A stretch of DNA of 64,000 nucleotides from NCBI RefSeq assembly GCF_001597745.1, contig NZ_LUHJ01000047.1, positions 109,428-173,427 on the forward strand, written 5' to 3'. Positions 27,131-36,482 of the stretch are shown piece after piece (within the stretch, counting starts at the first letter, position 1; every line of letters begins with the position of its first letter). Below the pieces are notes generated by a model. That model worked only from the letters and a program-made list of their open reading frames with translations, was not told where the DNA came from and searched no databases. The position numbers were made by a program, and so were the translations under genes. Source of the DNA: Anabaena sp. 4-3. Its GTDB lineage: Bacteria > Cyanobacteriota > Cyanobacteriia > Cyanobacteriales > Nostocaceae.

Positions 27131-28021
27131 CTATTCCTGATGATGATGAAATCGAATCCCTAAAAAGATGTCATAAACAAACTCAAAAAAGTCTTTTTTC
27201 TGCAACAAACCTGAAGTTTGATAACAGCCTTTCTCATCTAACAATGGTTTCATCACATAATAAGCTGGCTGGTAATTATACCAGGGAATAGAAGGCCACA
27301 AATGATGAATTAGATGATAATTCTGCCCCATAATCAGGATATTGAGCAGTTTTCCAGGGTAGACACGGGCATTTTTCCAGCGATCGCGCTCCACAAACGG
27401 ACGATGAGGGAGATAATCAAAAAATAACCCCAATGCTATCCCCACAATAAAAGCCGGGATAAACCAAAAATTGAGAATATAGCCTAAAAAGTGGTACTGA
27501 ACGGAAATATACACAATTGAGACTACAATCAAGCGGCTGATAAACCACTCTAGTAATTCATACTTACGCCACAGTTGCCGTTGAAAGAAAAAGACTTCGT
27601 GATACAAAAACCGCACAGCAATTAGCCAGAGAGGCCCACCAGTGGAGACATAATGATCAGGGTCGTCTTTAGGGTGGTTAACATGGCCATGATGCTGCAA
27701 ATGCACCCGCGTAAACACAGGAAACGCAAAAGCCAATATCAACGCACTACCATGTCCTAACATCGCATTAATTACCCGGTTGCGGTGGGCAGACTTATGA
27801 CAAGCATCATGAATCACTGTCCCCGCACAATGCAATGCTAAGGTGTTAATGCTAAAGCATAACCAATGAGGCCATTGCCAAAGCCAATAACCAAAGTTAG
27901 ACAACACCAACATGACCACAGCTGACAGAAATAACAGCATTGTGGGGTTAAAATCACCAGGAGGCTCTAAAAATTCCTTCGGTGGGACTTTTAGCGGCTG
28001 CTGTGCCTCCAATGTGAGCAT
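27131..28021 (-). CDS. crtR: Beta-carotene hydroxylase CrtR
   Basis: 296 residues from the ATG at 28021, which has AAAAAGGAG 6 nt upstream; a TTG at 28042 lacks support. The membrane desaturase/hydroxylase fold is shown by His boxes HDACHKSAH, HLQHHGHVNHPKDDPDH and NYHLIHHLWPSIPWY. These, and the length, match cyanobacterial CrtR, which adds hydroxyl groups to beta-carotene for zeaxanthin and related carotenoids. Several membrane spans lie between the His boxes. A fatty-acid desaturase-like hydroxylase with another substrate is the main alternative. The Crp-like gene follows 22 bp downstream. Confidence 0.85.
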   Translation of the reverse strand: MLTLEAQQPLKVPPKEFLEPPGDFNPTMLLFLSAVVMLVLSNFGYWLWQWPHWLCFSINTLALHCAGTVIHDACHKSAHRNRVINAMLGHGSALILAFAFPVFTRVHLQHHGHVNHPKDDPDHYVSTGGPLWLIAVRFLYHEVFFFQRQLWRKYELLEWFISRLIVVSIVYISVQYHFLGYILNFWFIPAFIVGIALGLFFDYLPHRPFVERDRWKNARVYPGKLLNILIMGQNYHLIHHLWPSIPWYNYQPAYYVMKPLLDEKGCYQTSGLLQKKDFFEFVYDIFLGIRFHHHQE

Positions 28022-28027
28022 TACTAT

Positions 28028-28036
28028 CTCCTTTTT
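28028..28036 (-). promoter_or_regulatory. Ribosome-binding site deciding the crtR start
   Basis: AAAAAGGAG on the minus strand precedes the ATG at 28021 by 6 nt and rules against the upstream TTG at 28042. Confidence 0.8.
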
Positions 28037-28387
28037 GTTCAAACATTACGAATATACGACAAAGATTAGTAAATAATAAAGTTTTGTAAGGTTTTGTTGA
28101 GCAAGATTTATCTACAAACTTTGTCTAGTATTAGATGAATAACGCTATCATTCCAGACAAGACTTGATCATTTGCTGATTAGGGTGTGCTATCCGCATCA
28201 GGAATAATCTTGATGTAAAAATTTCTCAGTGAGGAAGGATGTAACCCAGATTGGTGTACGATATCTACTCTGTGTCACAGTTCCGCCACCTCTAGCGTCG
28301 TTTAAGTCACGGATATAGCAGTGACTGAAAATCAAACGCTCCTCAATTTACTATGACTCACTAAATAGCTCCCTTGAATCAGCCCCT
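28037..28387. other. Divergent crtR-pyk intergenic region
   Basis: About 350 bp of unique sequence without tandem repeats. It must contain the crtR and pyk promoters. I cannot place them with confidence, and no RNA gene is evident. Confidence 0.5.
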
Positions 28388-30157
28388 ATGCAATTAAGAG
28401 ATTCTGTACGCCGGACAAAAATTGTCGCAACAATAGGCCCCGCCACTAGCAGCCCAGAAATGCTAAAAGCAATTATTGAAGCGGGTGCAACAACGCTGCG
28501 GCTCAACTTCTCCCACGGCTCTCATGCCGACCATCAGCGTAATATTCGCTTAATTCGGCAAACTGCCTTTGAACTAAATCAGCCAGTGGCAATTCTCCAA
28601 GACTTGCAAGGGCCAAAAATTCGCTTGGGAAAGTTTGAAAACGGGTCTATAGTCTTAGCGAAAGGCGATCGCTTCACCTTGACAAATCGCCCAGTTGTCG
28701 GTACTCAAGAAATAAGCTGTGTCACCTACGATTATTTAGCAGAAGAAGTCCCCGTAGGCGCGAAAATTCTCCTCGATGATGGTCGAGTAGAAATGATGGT
28801 AGAGGCTATCAACCGTGAAAAAGGTGATTTACATTGTCGTGTCACAGTTGCAGGTAAATTATCTAACAACAAAGGTGTAAACTTCCCTGGGGTTTACCTT
28901 TCCATCAAAGCCATGACCGACAAAGACCGCGAGGATTTAATGTTTGGTCTAGACCAGGGTGTAGACTGGGTAGCATTATCCTTTGTGCGTAACCCCCAAG
29001 ACATCATCGAAATTAAAGAATTAATTTCCAGCACCGGGAAACAAGTCCCAGTCATTGCCAAAATTGAAAAACATGAAGCTATTGAACAAATGGAAGCAGT
29101 TCTAGCTTTATGTGATGGCGTAATGGTAGCCAGAGGTGACTTAGGTGTAGAACTACCAGCCGAAGATGTACCCGTACTGCAAAAGCGGTTAATTGCTACA
29201 GCCAACCGCTTGGGAATTCCCATCATCACCGCTACCCAAATGTTAGACAGCATGGTGAGTAACCCCCGTCCCACCCGTGCGGAAGTTTCAGACGTAGCCA
29301 ACGCCATTTTAGATGGCACAGATGCGGTAATGCTTTCTAATGAAACGGCTGTAGGTAGCTACCCAGTGGAAGCCGTGGCGACAATGGCCAGAATTGCCGA
29401 ACGCATCGAGCAGGAAGAAGACAACGCCGCCAAATTACGGCAAGTACGAGATAATCGTCGCTCTATCCCCAACGCCATTAGCCAAGCTGTCGGTCAAATT
29501 GCCGAACAATTGGGAGCAGCCGCAATTATGACTCTCACCCAAACCGGGGCAACAGCTCGCAACGTCTCAAAATTCCGTCCTCACACACCAATTTTAGCCG
29601 TCACACCCCACGTTAATGTCGCCCGACAGCTACAGATGGTATGGGGAGTTAAGCCATTATTAGTCTTAGAATTACCTTCCACTGGTCAAACCTTCCAAGC
29701 TGCAATTAATGTGGCGCAGGAGCATAAATTGTTGTTTGAGGGTGATTTGGTGGTAATGACAGCTGGTACACTGCAAGGCGTTTCCGGCTCAACCGATTTA
29801 ATTAAAGTTGAGGTAGTAACAGCAATACTCGGTCAAGGTATTGGACTCGGACAAGGTTCAGTCAGTGGTCGTGCTAGAGTAGCTCACACAGGTTTAGATA
29901 CCAGTAACTTTAGCCCTGGTGATATTTTAGTCGCTGCTCACACTGGTGCTGAATATGTAGATGCGATTCGCAAAGCCGGCGGAATTATTACAGAAGATGA
30001 AAGTTTAACCAGTCACGGTGCTGTAATTGGGTTACGTCTAGGTGTACCCGTAATTGTGGGTGTGAAGAAAGCTACAGAACTAATTCGTGATGGCGCAATT
30101 ATAACTATGGATTTGCAACGGGGTATAGTTTACTCTGGCGCAGTGGGAACACCATAA
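28388..30157 (+). CDS. pyk: Pyruvate kinase with extra C-terminal domain
   Basis: The 589-residue enzyme converts PEP and ADP to pyruvate and ATP, the last step of glycolysis. The core has TKIVATIGPAT, LRLNFSHGSH, QDLQGPKIRLG, VIAKIEKHEAIEQM, MVARGDLGVELP, and TATQMLDSM. From about residue 475 an extra domain (GSVSGRARVAH, EDESLTSHGAVIGLRLGVPV) carries the TSH motif of PEP-utilising mobile domains. This long form is common in cyanobacteria and bacilli. A hairpin follows the stop codon. Confidence 0.97.
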   Translation: MQLRDSVRRTKIVATIGPATSSPEMLKAIIEAGATTLRLNFSHGSHADHQRNIRLIRQTAFELNQPVAILQDLQGPKIRLGKFENGSIVLAKGDRFTLTNRPVVGTQEISCVTYDYLAEEVPVGAKILLDDGRVEMMVEAINREKGDLHCRVTVAGKLSNNKGVNFPGVYLSIKAMTDKDREDLMFGLDQGVDWVALSFVRNPQDIIEIKELISSTGKQVPVIAKIEKHEAIEQMEAVLALCDGVMVARGDLGVELPAEDVPVLQKRLIATANRLGIPIITATQMLDSMVSNPRPTRAEVSDVANAILDGTDAVMLSNETAVGSYPVEAVATMARIAERIEQEEDNAAKLRQVRDNRRSIPNAISQAVGQIAEQLGAAAIMTLTQTGATARNVSKFRPHTPILAVTPHVNVARQLQMVWGVKPLLVLELPSTGQTFQAAINVAQEHKLLFEGDLVVMTAGTLQGVSGSTDLIKVEVVTAILGQGIGLGQGSVSGRARVAHTGLDTSNFSPGDILVAAHTGAEYVDAIRKAGGIITEDESLTSHGAVIGLRLGVPVIVGVKKATELIRDGAIITMDLQRGIVYSGAVGTP

Positions 30158-30178
30158 AAATTCAAAATGCAAAATGCA

Positions 30179-30211
30179 AAATCCAAAATTATCAAAAATA
30201 ATTTTGGATTT
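30179..30211 (+). terminator. Hairpin after pyk, possible terminator
   Basis: A perfect 14-bp stem (AAATCCAAAATTAT and its complement) with a 5-nt loop lies 21 bp past the pyk stop. It sits within AATTCAAAATGC-type repeats and lacks a long T-run, so it may be a repeat rather than a true terminator. Confidence 0.45.
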
Positions 30212-30253
30212 TGAATTATCTCACATTATGGCTGTTGCTTAATCACAATTTTT

Positions 30254-30317
30254 GTAGGGTGGGCATTGCTTGAGATGCGCTCAAATCCTCAGCTTTACGT
30301 TTTTAGCAATGCCCACC
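30254..30317. repeat. Inverted-repeat element, GTAGGGTG family
   Basis: GGTGGGCATTGCT (30258-30270) and its exact complement (30305-30317) flank a 34-bp centre; the left end begins GTAGGGTG. A solo half of the same element lies at 33466-33492. Confidence 0.8.
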
Positions 30318-30413
30318 TGACGCTGATTGAGAATAGTGCAAAATGTCAGATTTTGTAGTTGTTAACAACAGTTAAAACACATTTTCCATAATTATTTTAT
30401 TGAAAATTTCATT

Positions 30414-30884
30414 TTAATTAATTGTAATATTTCTCCATATTTTAGCTTCAGCAAAGCGACTTAAGTGCTTGACATTGGTAGTAGCAATTACAATATAACG
30501 AGCCGGAAATTCTTCTTTCAACATTTGCCACTGACTACAAATAATAATATCAATATCAAGACTTTTATTATCTGCTGTCGGGACACCTTGAATGCGAGCG
30601 TCAGCCCAAAGACTTGATGCTTTTTTCAATAATTCTGATGTGACTGGTAGGAAAGAAATAATTTCTCGAAGTTCATCTAAGCTTTGAATGCTGGGCGGTT
30701 GAGTCTGCTTGAGAGATGTTAATATTAAACTTCTTCTAATCTCGTAATCACACAATTCAGAAGAACAAACATAAATTCCGCGAGAAAGTAATCTATAAAG
30801 CCATTCTTCACAATCAAATACTTCACCAGTTTTGTGAGGATTAGTTAGAATTCCCAGCACGCCTGAATCAATAAAAACTATCAT
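30414..30884 (-). CDS. PIN-domain protein, probable VapC-like toxin
   Basis: The 156-residue protein starts with IVFIDSGVLG (D6), has E48 in CDYEIRR, and clustered acids at D105/D110/D112 (DNKSLDIDIIIC), followed by ATTNVKHLSRF. This is the PIN nuclease acidic layout. Its start overlaps the upstream gene by 4 bp, typical of toxin-antitoxin pairs. The partner is not a recognised antitoxin, so the assignment as toxin is inferred. Confidence 0.8.
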   Translation of the reverse strand: MIVFIDSGVLGILTNPHKTGEVFDCEEWLYRLLSRGIYVCSSELCDYEIRRSLILTSLKQTQPPSIQSLDELREIISFLPVTSELLKKASSLWADARIQGVPTADNKSLDIDIIICSQWQMLKEEFPARYIVIATTNVKHLSRFAEAKIWRNITIN

Positions 30885-31276
30885 GACTCTGAATATAATT
30901 TTTGTCCCGGAAGTCTTTGTTCATCAACAGTCTTTTTGAATTCTTCAAAAAATTTTTGTCGCTGTAATGATTCAGTATCAGACATATTTTTATTCTGTTC
31001 AATAAGTTTTGCTAAAAGTTCCATAGCTCGTTGGTTTTTCAGCAATTGCTTTTCTCTATCCCATCCTGATTGATTTGTGCTATCTGTGTTGTCTTTCTCT
31101 AATTCCAGAAATTTTTTCAAACTCTGAGCATCAGATAATTCCAAATTAATAGGGTGAGGATATCCTTCTAAAATCAGTTGATAACTACTATTGTCACTGT
31201 CGCTAGCTGGAAGCAGAGCAATAAACCGAGCAACATTTAAAATTTTGCCACTAGGTAGTTCTATTGATGTATTCAT
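30881..31276 (-). CDS. Unrecognised partner of the PIN-domain gene
   Basis: 131 residues from the ATG at 31276; a start nine codons upstream (31303) is possible. The N-terminal half has beta-rich sequence (IELPSGKILNVARFIALLPA, YQLILEGYPHPINLELSDAQ). The C-terminal half is charged and helical (QNKNMSDTESLQRQKFFEEF). It is coupled to the PIN gene by a 4-bp overlap, so an antitoxin role is plausible. I know no matching antitoxin family. Confidence 0.65.
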   Translation of the reverse strand: MNTSIELPSGKILNVARFIALLPASDSDNSSYQLILEGYPHPINLELSDAQSLKKFLELEKDNTDSTNQSGWDREKQLLKNQRAMELLAKLIEQNKNMSDTESLQRQKFFEEFKKTVDEQRLPGQKLYSES

Positions 31277-31434
31277 GTTGTGATTAATCCGCTTTATTTT
31301 CAAAATTTACACGCTCATAAATCTGGCAATGGGGAATTTGACAGTTAGCAGAAACTCAAGTTAAATTTAGCCTACCATTTTTGACTATCTCCCGCCCAGA
31401 TTATGCAGAATATTCTGTGAAAATTAGCAATAAA

Positions 31435-32511
31435 TTATGTCAGTTCAATTTGACAATCATCACCAATCAAAAATCGTAAGGCTTTAGGACGACGGGGAGC
31501 AATAGTTAATTGTGCGCGTTGACCAATGACGCTATCAATAATACGCTGATTAATTCCGACAATTTTCGCACCTTCTAAAATGACGCTGTGTTCTAAATCT
31601 GTATCGATCAGCGTGGTATTATCAGCAATGCTACTATAAGGGCCAATGAAGCAATTTTCTAAATAACAATTGCTGCCAATAACTACTGGCCCGCGAATTG
31701 TACAATTAATAATCTTAGAATTAACACCAAGTTGAACTCGTCCAATTATCTGACTTTTGCCATCAACTTCGCCTACATTAGATGTTGTTAAATAGGTATC
31801 AAGAATTATCCGGTTAGCTTCTAGTAAATCATCTTTTTTACCAGTGTCTAACCACCACCCATTTAGATTACAAGCTACAACTTGTTTTTGCTGATCTATT
31901 AAACATTGAATAGCATCGGTGATTTCTAACTCGCCTCTTTTTGAGGGCTGAATTTGAGAAATCGCATCATGAATAATGGCAGAAAAAAAATAAACACCCA
32001 CCAATGCTAAATTTGATGGTGGAACTTTGGGCTTTTCAATTAATTTTAATACCCGTCCTACATCATCCACCTTAGCTACACCAAAGGCGGTAGGATTGAC
32101 AACCTCATGCAAAAGAATTAAAGCATCTGGTTGTTGTTTGGTAAATTGTCGCAGAAAGTTTTTTAAATCCCCTTGTTGAATCAGGTTATCACCCAGATAC
32201 ATAATAAAGGGTGAATCGGCTAAAAAAGGACGGGCGACTTTGATAGCATGAGCAAGTCCGGCTGGATGGTCTTGTAAAATATAGGTGATTTTAGCTCCAA
32301 AACGCTGGCCATCTCCGGTTTTAGTTTGTACTTCTTTCCCTGTTTCTGGGCTGATGATAATACCAATATCAGTGATACCAGCCGCAACCATTTCTTCAAT
32401 TCCATACCATAAAATTGGTTTGTTGGCAACTGGGACAAGTTGTTTTGCACCTGTATAAGTGAGTGGACGTAGACGTGTACCTTTACCACCGGAAAGAATT
32501 AGTGCTTTCAT
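31435..32511 (-). CDS. rfbA: Glucose-1-phosphate thymidylyltransferase, long form
   Basis: 358 residues from the ATG at 32511; longer starts lack support and would overlap rfbD. It opens with MKALILSGGKGTRLRPLTYT and has the nucleotidyltransferase fold (IMYLGDNLIQQG, VEKP-like LIEKPKVP, WWLDTGKKDDLLEAN). A C-terminal left-handed beta-helix (from about residue 250, repeats like KIINCTIRGPVVIG) marks the long RmlA/StrD type. It makes dTDP-glucose for deoxysugars such as rhamnose. It is the last gene of the polysaccharide locus in its direction of transcription and follows rfbD by 5 bp. Confidence 0.88.
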   Translation of the reverse strand: MKALILSGGKGTRLRPLTYTGAKQLVPVANKPILWYGIEEMVAAGITDIGIIISPETGKEVQTKTGDGQRFGAKITYILQDHPAGLAHAIKVARPFLADSPFIMYLGDNLIQQGDLKNFLRQFTKQQPDALILLHEVVNPTAFGVAKVDDVGRVLKLIEKPKVPPSNLALVGVYFFSAIIHDAISQIQPSKRGELEITDAIQCLIDQQKQVVACNLNGWWLDTGKKDDLLEANRIILDTYLTTSNVGEVDGKSQIIGRVQLGVNSKIINCTIRGPVVIGSNCYLENCFIGPYSSIADNTTLIDTDLEHSVILEGAKIVGINQRIIDSVIGQRAQLTIAPRRPKALRFLIGDDCQIELT

Positions 32512-32516
32512 AATAT

Positions 32517-33401
32517 TTATGAGTTTAACAGTAAGTCTTTGAGCATTAGTCTTAGTCTTTGTCGCCAATGGGGGGGGTAAGTTCCGAGAAATTGTGATAT
32601 TTTTCCACAAGCCAAAACAGAATAAGCCGGGCGACGGGCTAAGGTGGGATATTCGGCTGTAGTGATAGGAACAATGTTTTTAATTGTGAGGGGAAAGTTT
32701 AGATGTTGAGATTCTTCCCAAATAGCCACAGCGAAGTCGTACCAGCTAATAACGCCACTGTTGGTATAGTGATAAATTCCCGCAATTGCTGGTGTTAACT
32801 GGGGTATAATTTGGGCGATGACGTGAGCGATATCTTGCGTCCATGTGGGAGTACCAATTTGATCTGCTACTACACGGATTTCTTGGCGTTCTTTACCGAG
32901 TCGTAGCATAGTTTTGACAAAGTTACTTTTACCAAATGTTCCATAAACCCAAGCTGTGCGGAGAATGATGTGATGGGGGTGAGTTTGCCCAATTGCTATT
33001 TCTCCGGCTAGTTTGGTTTTACCGTAAATATTTATGGGGTTGGTTGTATCTGTTTCTTGGTATGGGTGACTTTGTTCACCATCAAAAACGTAATCTGTGG
33101 ACAGGTGAATTAAAAATGAGCCGAGTTTTTGACTTTCTTCGGCAATAATTTGAGGTGCGGTTGCATTGACGGTTGTGGCTAGTTCTGGTTCGGTTTCGGC
33201 TTTGTCTACAGCAGTGTAAGCGGCGGCGTTAATGATAATCTGTGGTTGGATTTCGCGGATAATTTGACGCAGGTTTTCGGGTCGAGTTAGGTCTATGCTA
33301 GGGCGTGCAAGTGCGATAAGTTGGTGATGGGGTGAAAGGATTTGCTGGATTTCTTGCCCGACTTGACCGTTGCTACCTAGTAGTAAGATTGATTTAGTCA
33401 T
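32517..33401 (-). CDS. rfbD: dTDP-4-dehydrorhamnose reductase
   Basis: 294 residues from the ATG at 33401 (MTKSILLLGSNGQVGQEI); the upstream ATG adds six poorly supported residues. The SDR-fold protein has the GxxGxxG motif, DVVINAAAYTAVDKAE-like sequence (INAAAYTAVDKAETEPE), LSTDYVFDGE and the catalytic YGKTK. It reduces dTDP-4-keto-L-rhamnose to dTDP-L-rhamnose. It is followed at 5 bp by rfbA. The rfbB dehydratase expected for this pathway is not in the window. Confidence 0.94.
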   Translation of the reverse strand: MTKSILLLGSNGQVGQEIQQILSPHHQLIALARPSIDLTRPENLRQIIREIQPQIIINAAAYTAVDKAETEPELATTVNATAPQIIAEESQKLGSFLIHLSTDYVFDGEQSHPYQETDTTNPINIYGKTKLAGEIAIGQTHPHHIILRTAWVYGTFGKSNFVKTMLRLGKERQEIRVVADQIGTPTWTQDIAHVIAQIIPQLTPAIAGIYHYTNSGVISWYDFAVAIWEESQHLNFPLTIKNIVPITTAEYPTLARRPAYSVLACGKISQFLGTYPPHWRQRLRLMLKDLLLNS

Positions 33402-33465
33402 ATCTTGCAACATTCTCAATCAACTTCAGGCGATGCACAGCTAAAAATATAAAACTCCGAATTTA

Positions 33466-33492
33466 AGCAAATCTCAAGCAATGCCCACCCTA
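33466..33492. repeat. Solo half of the 30254-30317 inverted repeat
   Basis: The reverse complement of this stretch matches the left arm at 30250-30276 exactly (TTTTGTAGGGTGGGCATTGC and onward). No right arm is present, so this is a half-element between rfbC and rfbD. Confidence 0.7.
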
Positions 33493-33506
33493 CAAAAGAT
33501 GTGAGT

Positions 33507-34052
33507 TTACTCATAGACTTGCGCGCTTTTAAATGGCTTACCATTGCTATCTTTGGCTGATAATATTGGTGGTTGTTTAATAGGCCAGTCTATGGCTAAA
33601 TCTGGGTCATTCCAGAGAATAGTGCGATCGCCTTGTGGATAATAGTAATCTGTAGTCTTATAAATAACTTCGGCAAGTTCGGAAAGTACGAGAAACCCGT
33701 GAGCAAAACCTGGAGGTATCCACATTTGTTGTTGCTTCTCTGCACTCAGTTCATTACCTACCCATTGTCCGAAGGAGGGGGAACTTTTTCTTAAATCTAC
33801 GGCTACGTCAAAAATATTACCAACAACGACGCGAATCAGTTTACCTTGGGGTTGAATGATTTGATAATGCAGTCCGCGCAAGACATTCTGTTTTGAACTA
33901 GAGTGGTTATCTTGCACAAAGTTGGCTGTAATACCCAGTTTATCTATAAATTTTTGTTGATTGTAGGATTCAAAGAAAAAACCGCGATCGTCTGTAAATA
34001 TCTGCGGTTCGATGAGGAGAACATCGGGGATGGGGGCGGGGATGATGTTCAT
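33507..34052 (-). CDS. rfbC: dTDP-4-dehydrorhamnose 3,5-epimerase
   Basis: The 181-residue cupin-fold enzyme matches RmlC: DVLLIEPQIFTDDRGFFFES near the N-terminus, SSKQNVLRGLHYQ with the catalytic His, VAVDLRKSSPSFGQWVG, and WIPPGFAHGFLVLSE. It epimerises the 4-keto-6-deoxy sugar on the way to dTDP-L-rhamnose. Length is typical. It lies between a GT4 gene and rfbD on the same strand. Confidence 0.96.
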   Translation of the reverse strand: MNIIPAPIPDVLLIEPQIFTDDRGFFFESYNQQKFIDKLGITANFVQDNHSSSKQNVLRGLHYQIIQPQGKLIRVVVGNIFDVAVDLRKSSPSFGQWVGNELSAEKQQQMWIPPGFAHGFLVLSELAEVIYKTTDYYYPQGDRTILWNDPDLAIDWPIKQPPILSAKDSNGKPFKSAQVYE

Positions 34053-34144
34053 GGGAATGTTTTAATAGATGCTGGGTAAATCTGGCGATGTGAAATTTCG
34101 TAGTTTACAGCAAGTTAAAATTGTAACGGCATCGTCTGATAGGT

Positions 34145-35218
34145 TTACAAGAAGCGTAATAAAACTTCAACGGTCGTTTTTCCCGTGTTTTCCCAACTAA
34201 ACTGATTTGCTCTAGCTATACATTGGATGGAAAGCTGCGATCGCAATTCTAAATCATTCACCATCATCTGCATCGCGTCGGTGATTTCTGCTGTATTGTA
34301 GGGATTGATCAGAATCGCCGCATCACCAGCTACTTCCGGGAGAGATGACAAGTTAGAGGTGATGACTGGTGTACCGCAAGCCATTGCTTCTAGTACCGGG
34401 AAACCGAAACCTTCCCACAGACTAGGAAAAACGAGAGCGATCGCCTGATTAATAATTGTAGGTAATTCACTGTAAGATACATAGTTGAGAAACTTTACTT
34501 GATTAGTTATCCCCAATTCTTTAACCTGCATTTGTAAACTTGGCGTGTAACGCGAATCAATAGGGCCTGCTAACCATAGTTCATATTCACTCTGATTTTT
34601 TAACCCAGCAAAAGCGGCGATTAATCGATGCAAGTTTTTATAAGGTTCGTGTCGCCCAATGTAGAGAAAATAGTTACGGGTAGGTAGATTTAAATAACGA
34701 AAGTGAGTGCGATTATATGCTAAGGGAATAGGAGTAATTTTACTGTCTGGAATTTGATAAAATTCGGTGATGTCCCTAGCTGTAGCTTGAGAATTGCAGA
34801 TAATGTGTTGAGCCTGTTTCAAAACTTGAGGAACGTAGTAACGATAATAGGGTGTGATAGGCGAGAAGCGTTTGGGAAAGCGCAACGGTATTAAGTCATG
34901 AAACATGACAACATCACGGCAATTACTATATAAAGGTGCTTCTGGTATTGGACAAAATAACAGATGAGATTTCAACTGATGATAAATTTTTGGCAACTGC
35001 AATTGTGTCCATATTAAGCGACGCAAATGACCTTTTGCGCCTTGTACTGCTGTTTGATTAGGCGGTACTAAATAGCAATTATAGTCAGCCAAATTTTGAG
35101 CAACTAAGAGTGTAGGCTGAAGTTGTTGTAAGTGAGGTAGAAGGTTCAACGCATAAGTTGTTGTTCCTGTGGGTTTGGTTAACAGAAATGCCAGATTAAT
35201 TAATAGATGTTTTGTCAC
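34145..35218 (-). CDS. GT4-type glycosyltransferase
   Basis: The 357-residue GT-B enzyme opens with a [13 protein letters not shown] motif. Its C-terminal donor-binding site includes [35 protein letters not shown] and the E-x7-E block [20 protein letters not shown]. This is a classic retaining GT4 signature. The sugar donor is unknown; mannose or rhamnose are common in such loci. It lies between the rfbC and 2-epimerase genes. Confidence 0.88.
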   Translation of the reverse strand: MTKHLLINLAFLLTKPTGTTTYALNLLPHLQQLQPTLLVAQNLADYNCYLVPPNQTAVQGAKGHLRRLIWTQLQLPKIYHQLKSHLLFCPIPEAPLYSNCRDVVMFHDLIPLRFPKRFSPITPYYRYYVPQVLKQAQHIICNSQATARDITEFYQIPDSKITPIPLAYNRTHFRYLNLPTRNYFLYIGRHEPYKNLHRLIAAFAGLKNQSEYELWLAGPIDSRYTPSLQMQVKELGITNQVKFLNYVSYSELPTIINQAIALVFPSLWEGFGFPVLEAMACGTPVITSNLSSLPEVAGDAAILINPYNTAEITDAMQMMVNDLELRSQLSIQCIARANQFSWENTGKTTVEVLLRFL

Positions 35219-35276
35219 GCGCTCAGGTTATAAAAAATTTATTGCTTAAGTAGCTGGTTGCAATTAAATATAAAAT

Positions 35277-35320
35277 GTGGGATGGGCCGGACAGCCCGTC
35301 AACAGGCTAGAAGCCTGTTC
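35277..35320. repeat. Hairpin-forming intergenic repeat
   Basis: Between the 2-epimerase stop and the GT4 start lie GGGCCGGACAGCCC and the hairpin AACAGGCTAGAAGCCTGTT (35301-35319). The second can fold into an 8-bp stem with a 3-nt loop. Confidence 0.6.
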
Positions 35321-35347
35321 CACTATCTAACAATTAATTAAGCCTAC

Positions 35348-36436
35348 TTACTTAGTAAGTAACTGAAGAATTTTTGCAGTTGCTAATCCTCCACCATAGA
35401 GATTTTCGGAAACTTCCCTACCAGAAACATTCAGCAACGCATCTGATATACCATTAGCCACATCTGAAGAATTTAGCGGTGGTAGTAGGCGATTCCAACC
35501 CAACTGTACTAACTCTATCCACTCCGTTTCTGCTCGTAAAGTGACACAAGGAACACGATAGAAAAATGCTTCTTTCTGCACCCCACCGGAGTCAGTCGCT
35601 ATAAGTTGAGCATTTTTCTCTAACATCACCATGTCTAAATATCCTACTGGCTCTATTAATTGTAGGGACTGACTAGCTTTTTCCCATAACCCTGCGCGCG
35701 ACAAAGCAGCACGGGTGCGGGGATGAAGTGGTAAAACTACGGGGATATTCTGAGATATTGCCGCTAAACCTGTAAAAATTGCTTCTAAACGCTTGGGGTC
35801 GTCAGTATTTTCTGCACGGTGAATAGTAGCCAAAATGTACTTTTGCGGAGTCAGACCCAGATGTTCTAAAATCAGACTTTTTTGCTCTGCTTTTACTCCA
35901 TAGTCAATCGCCGCATCATACATGACATCGCCAACCAAGTGAATTTTTTCCTCAGTAATTCCTTCATGGCGTAAGTTGTCTACAGCCGCAGTAGTGGGAG
36001 CAAAGAGTAAATCGGCAGCGTGGTCAGTGAGTACACGATTGATTTCTTCTGGCATTTGGCGGTTAAATGAACGCAAACCAGCTTCAACATGAGCTACAGG
36101 AATGTGTAGCTTGACTGCGGCGATCGCTCCTGCCAAAGTAGAGTTTGTATCACCATAAACTAGCACCCAATCAGGCGACTCAGCCAGCAAAACTTTTTCA
36201 ATGGCTTCTAACATCCTTCCTGTTTGTGCGCCATGACTATCAGAACCAACACCTAAATGATAATTAGGTGCAGGAATCTCTAACTCTTGGAAAAACACAT
36301 CAGACATATTTTCGTCATAGTGCTGACCCGTATGCACCAGCACCTCTTGAATACCAGGATGAGATTGTAACCTTCTAGAAACTGCTGCTGCCTTAATAAA
36401 CTGTGGACGTGCGCCAACAATTGTGAGAATTTTCAT
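35348..36436 (-). CDS. Non-hydrolysing UDP-GlcNAc 2-epimerase (WecB/WbpI family)
   Basis: The 362-residue GT-B-fold enzyme matches WecB/WbpI: GARPQFIKAAAVSRRL at the N-terminus, VHTGQHYDENMSDVFF, VYGDTNSTLAG, HVEAGLRSFNRQMPEEINR, and LIATDSGGVQKEAFF. It either makes UDP-ManNAc or, as WbpI, turns UDP-2,3-diacetamido-glucuronic acid into the manno form. The wbpABDE-like genes elsewhere in the locus favour the WbpI role. The two cannot be separated by motif alone. Confidence 0.92.
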   Translation of the reverse strand: MKILTIVGARPQFIKAAAVSRRLQSHPGIQEVLVHTGQHYDENMSDVFFQELEIPAPNYHLGVGSDSHGAQTGRMLEAIEKVLLAESPDWVLVYGDTNSTLAGAIAAVKLHIPVAHVEAGLRSFNRQMPEEINRVLTDHAADLLFAPTTAAVDNLRHEGITEEKIHLVGDVMYDAAIDYGVKAEQKSLILEHLGLTPQKYILATIHRAENTDDPKRLEAIFTGLAAISQNIPVVLPLHPRTRAALSRAGLWEKASQSLQLIEPVGYLDMVMLEKNAQLIATDSGGVQKEAFFYRVPCVTLRAETEWIELVQLGWNRLLPPLNSSDVANGISDALLNVSGREVSENLYGGGLATAKILQLLTK

Positions 36437-36482
36437 TTATTTAGTGTGCTATAAGTTGTATACAAATTTATTAACTACATTT

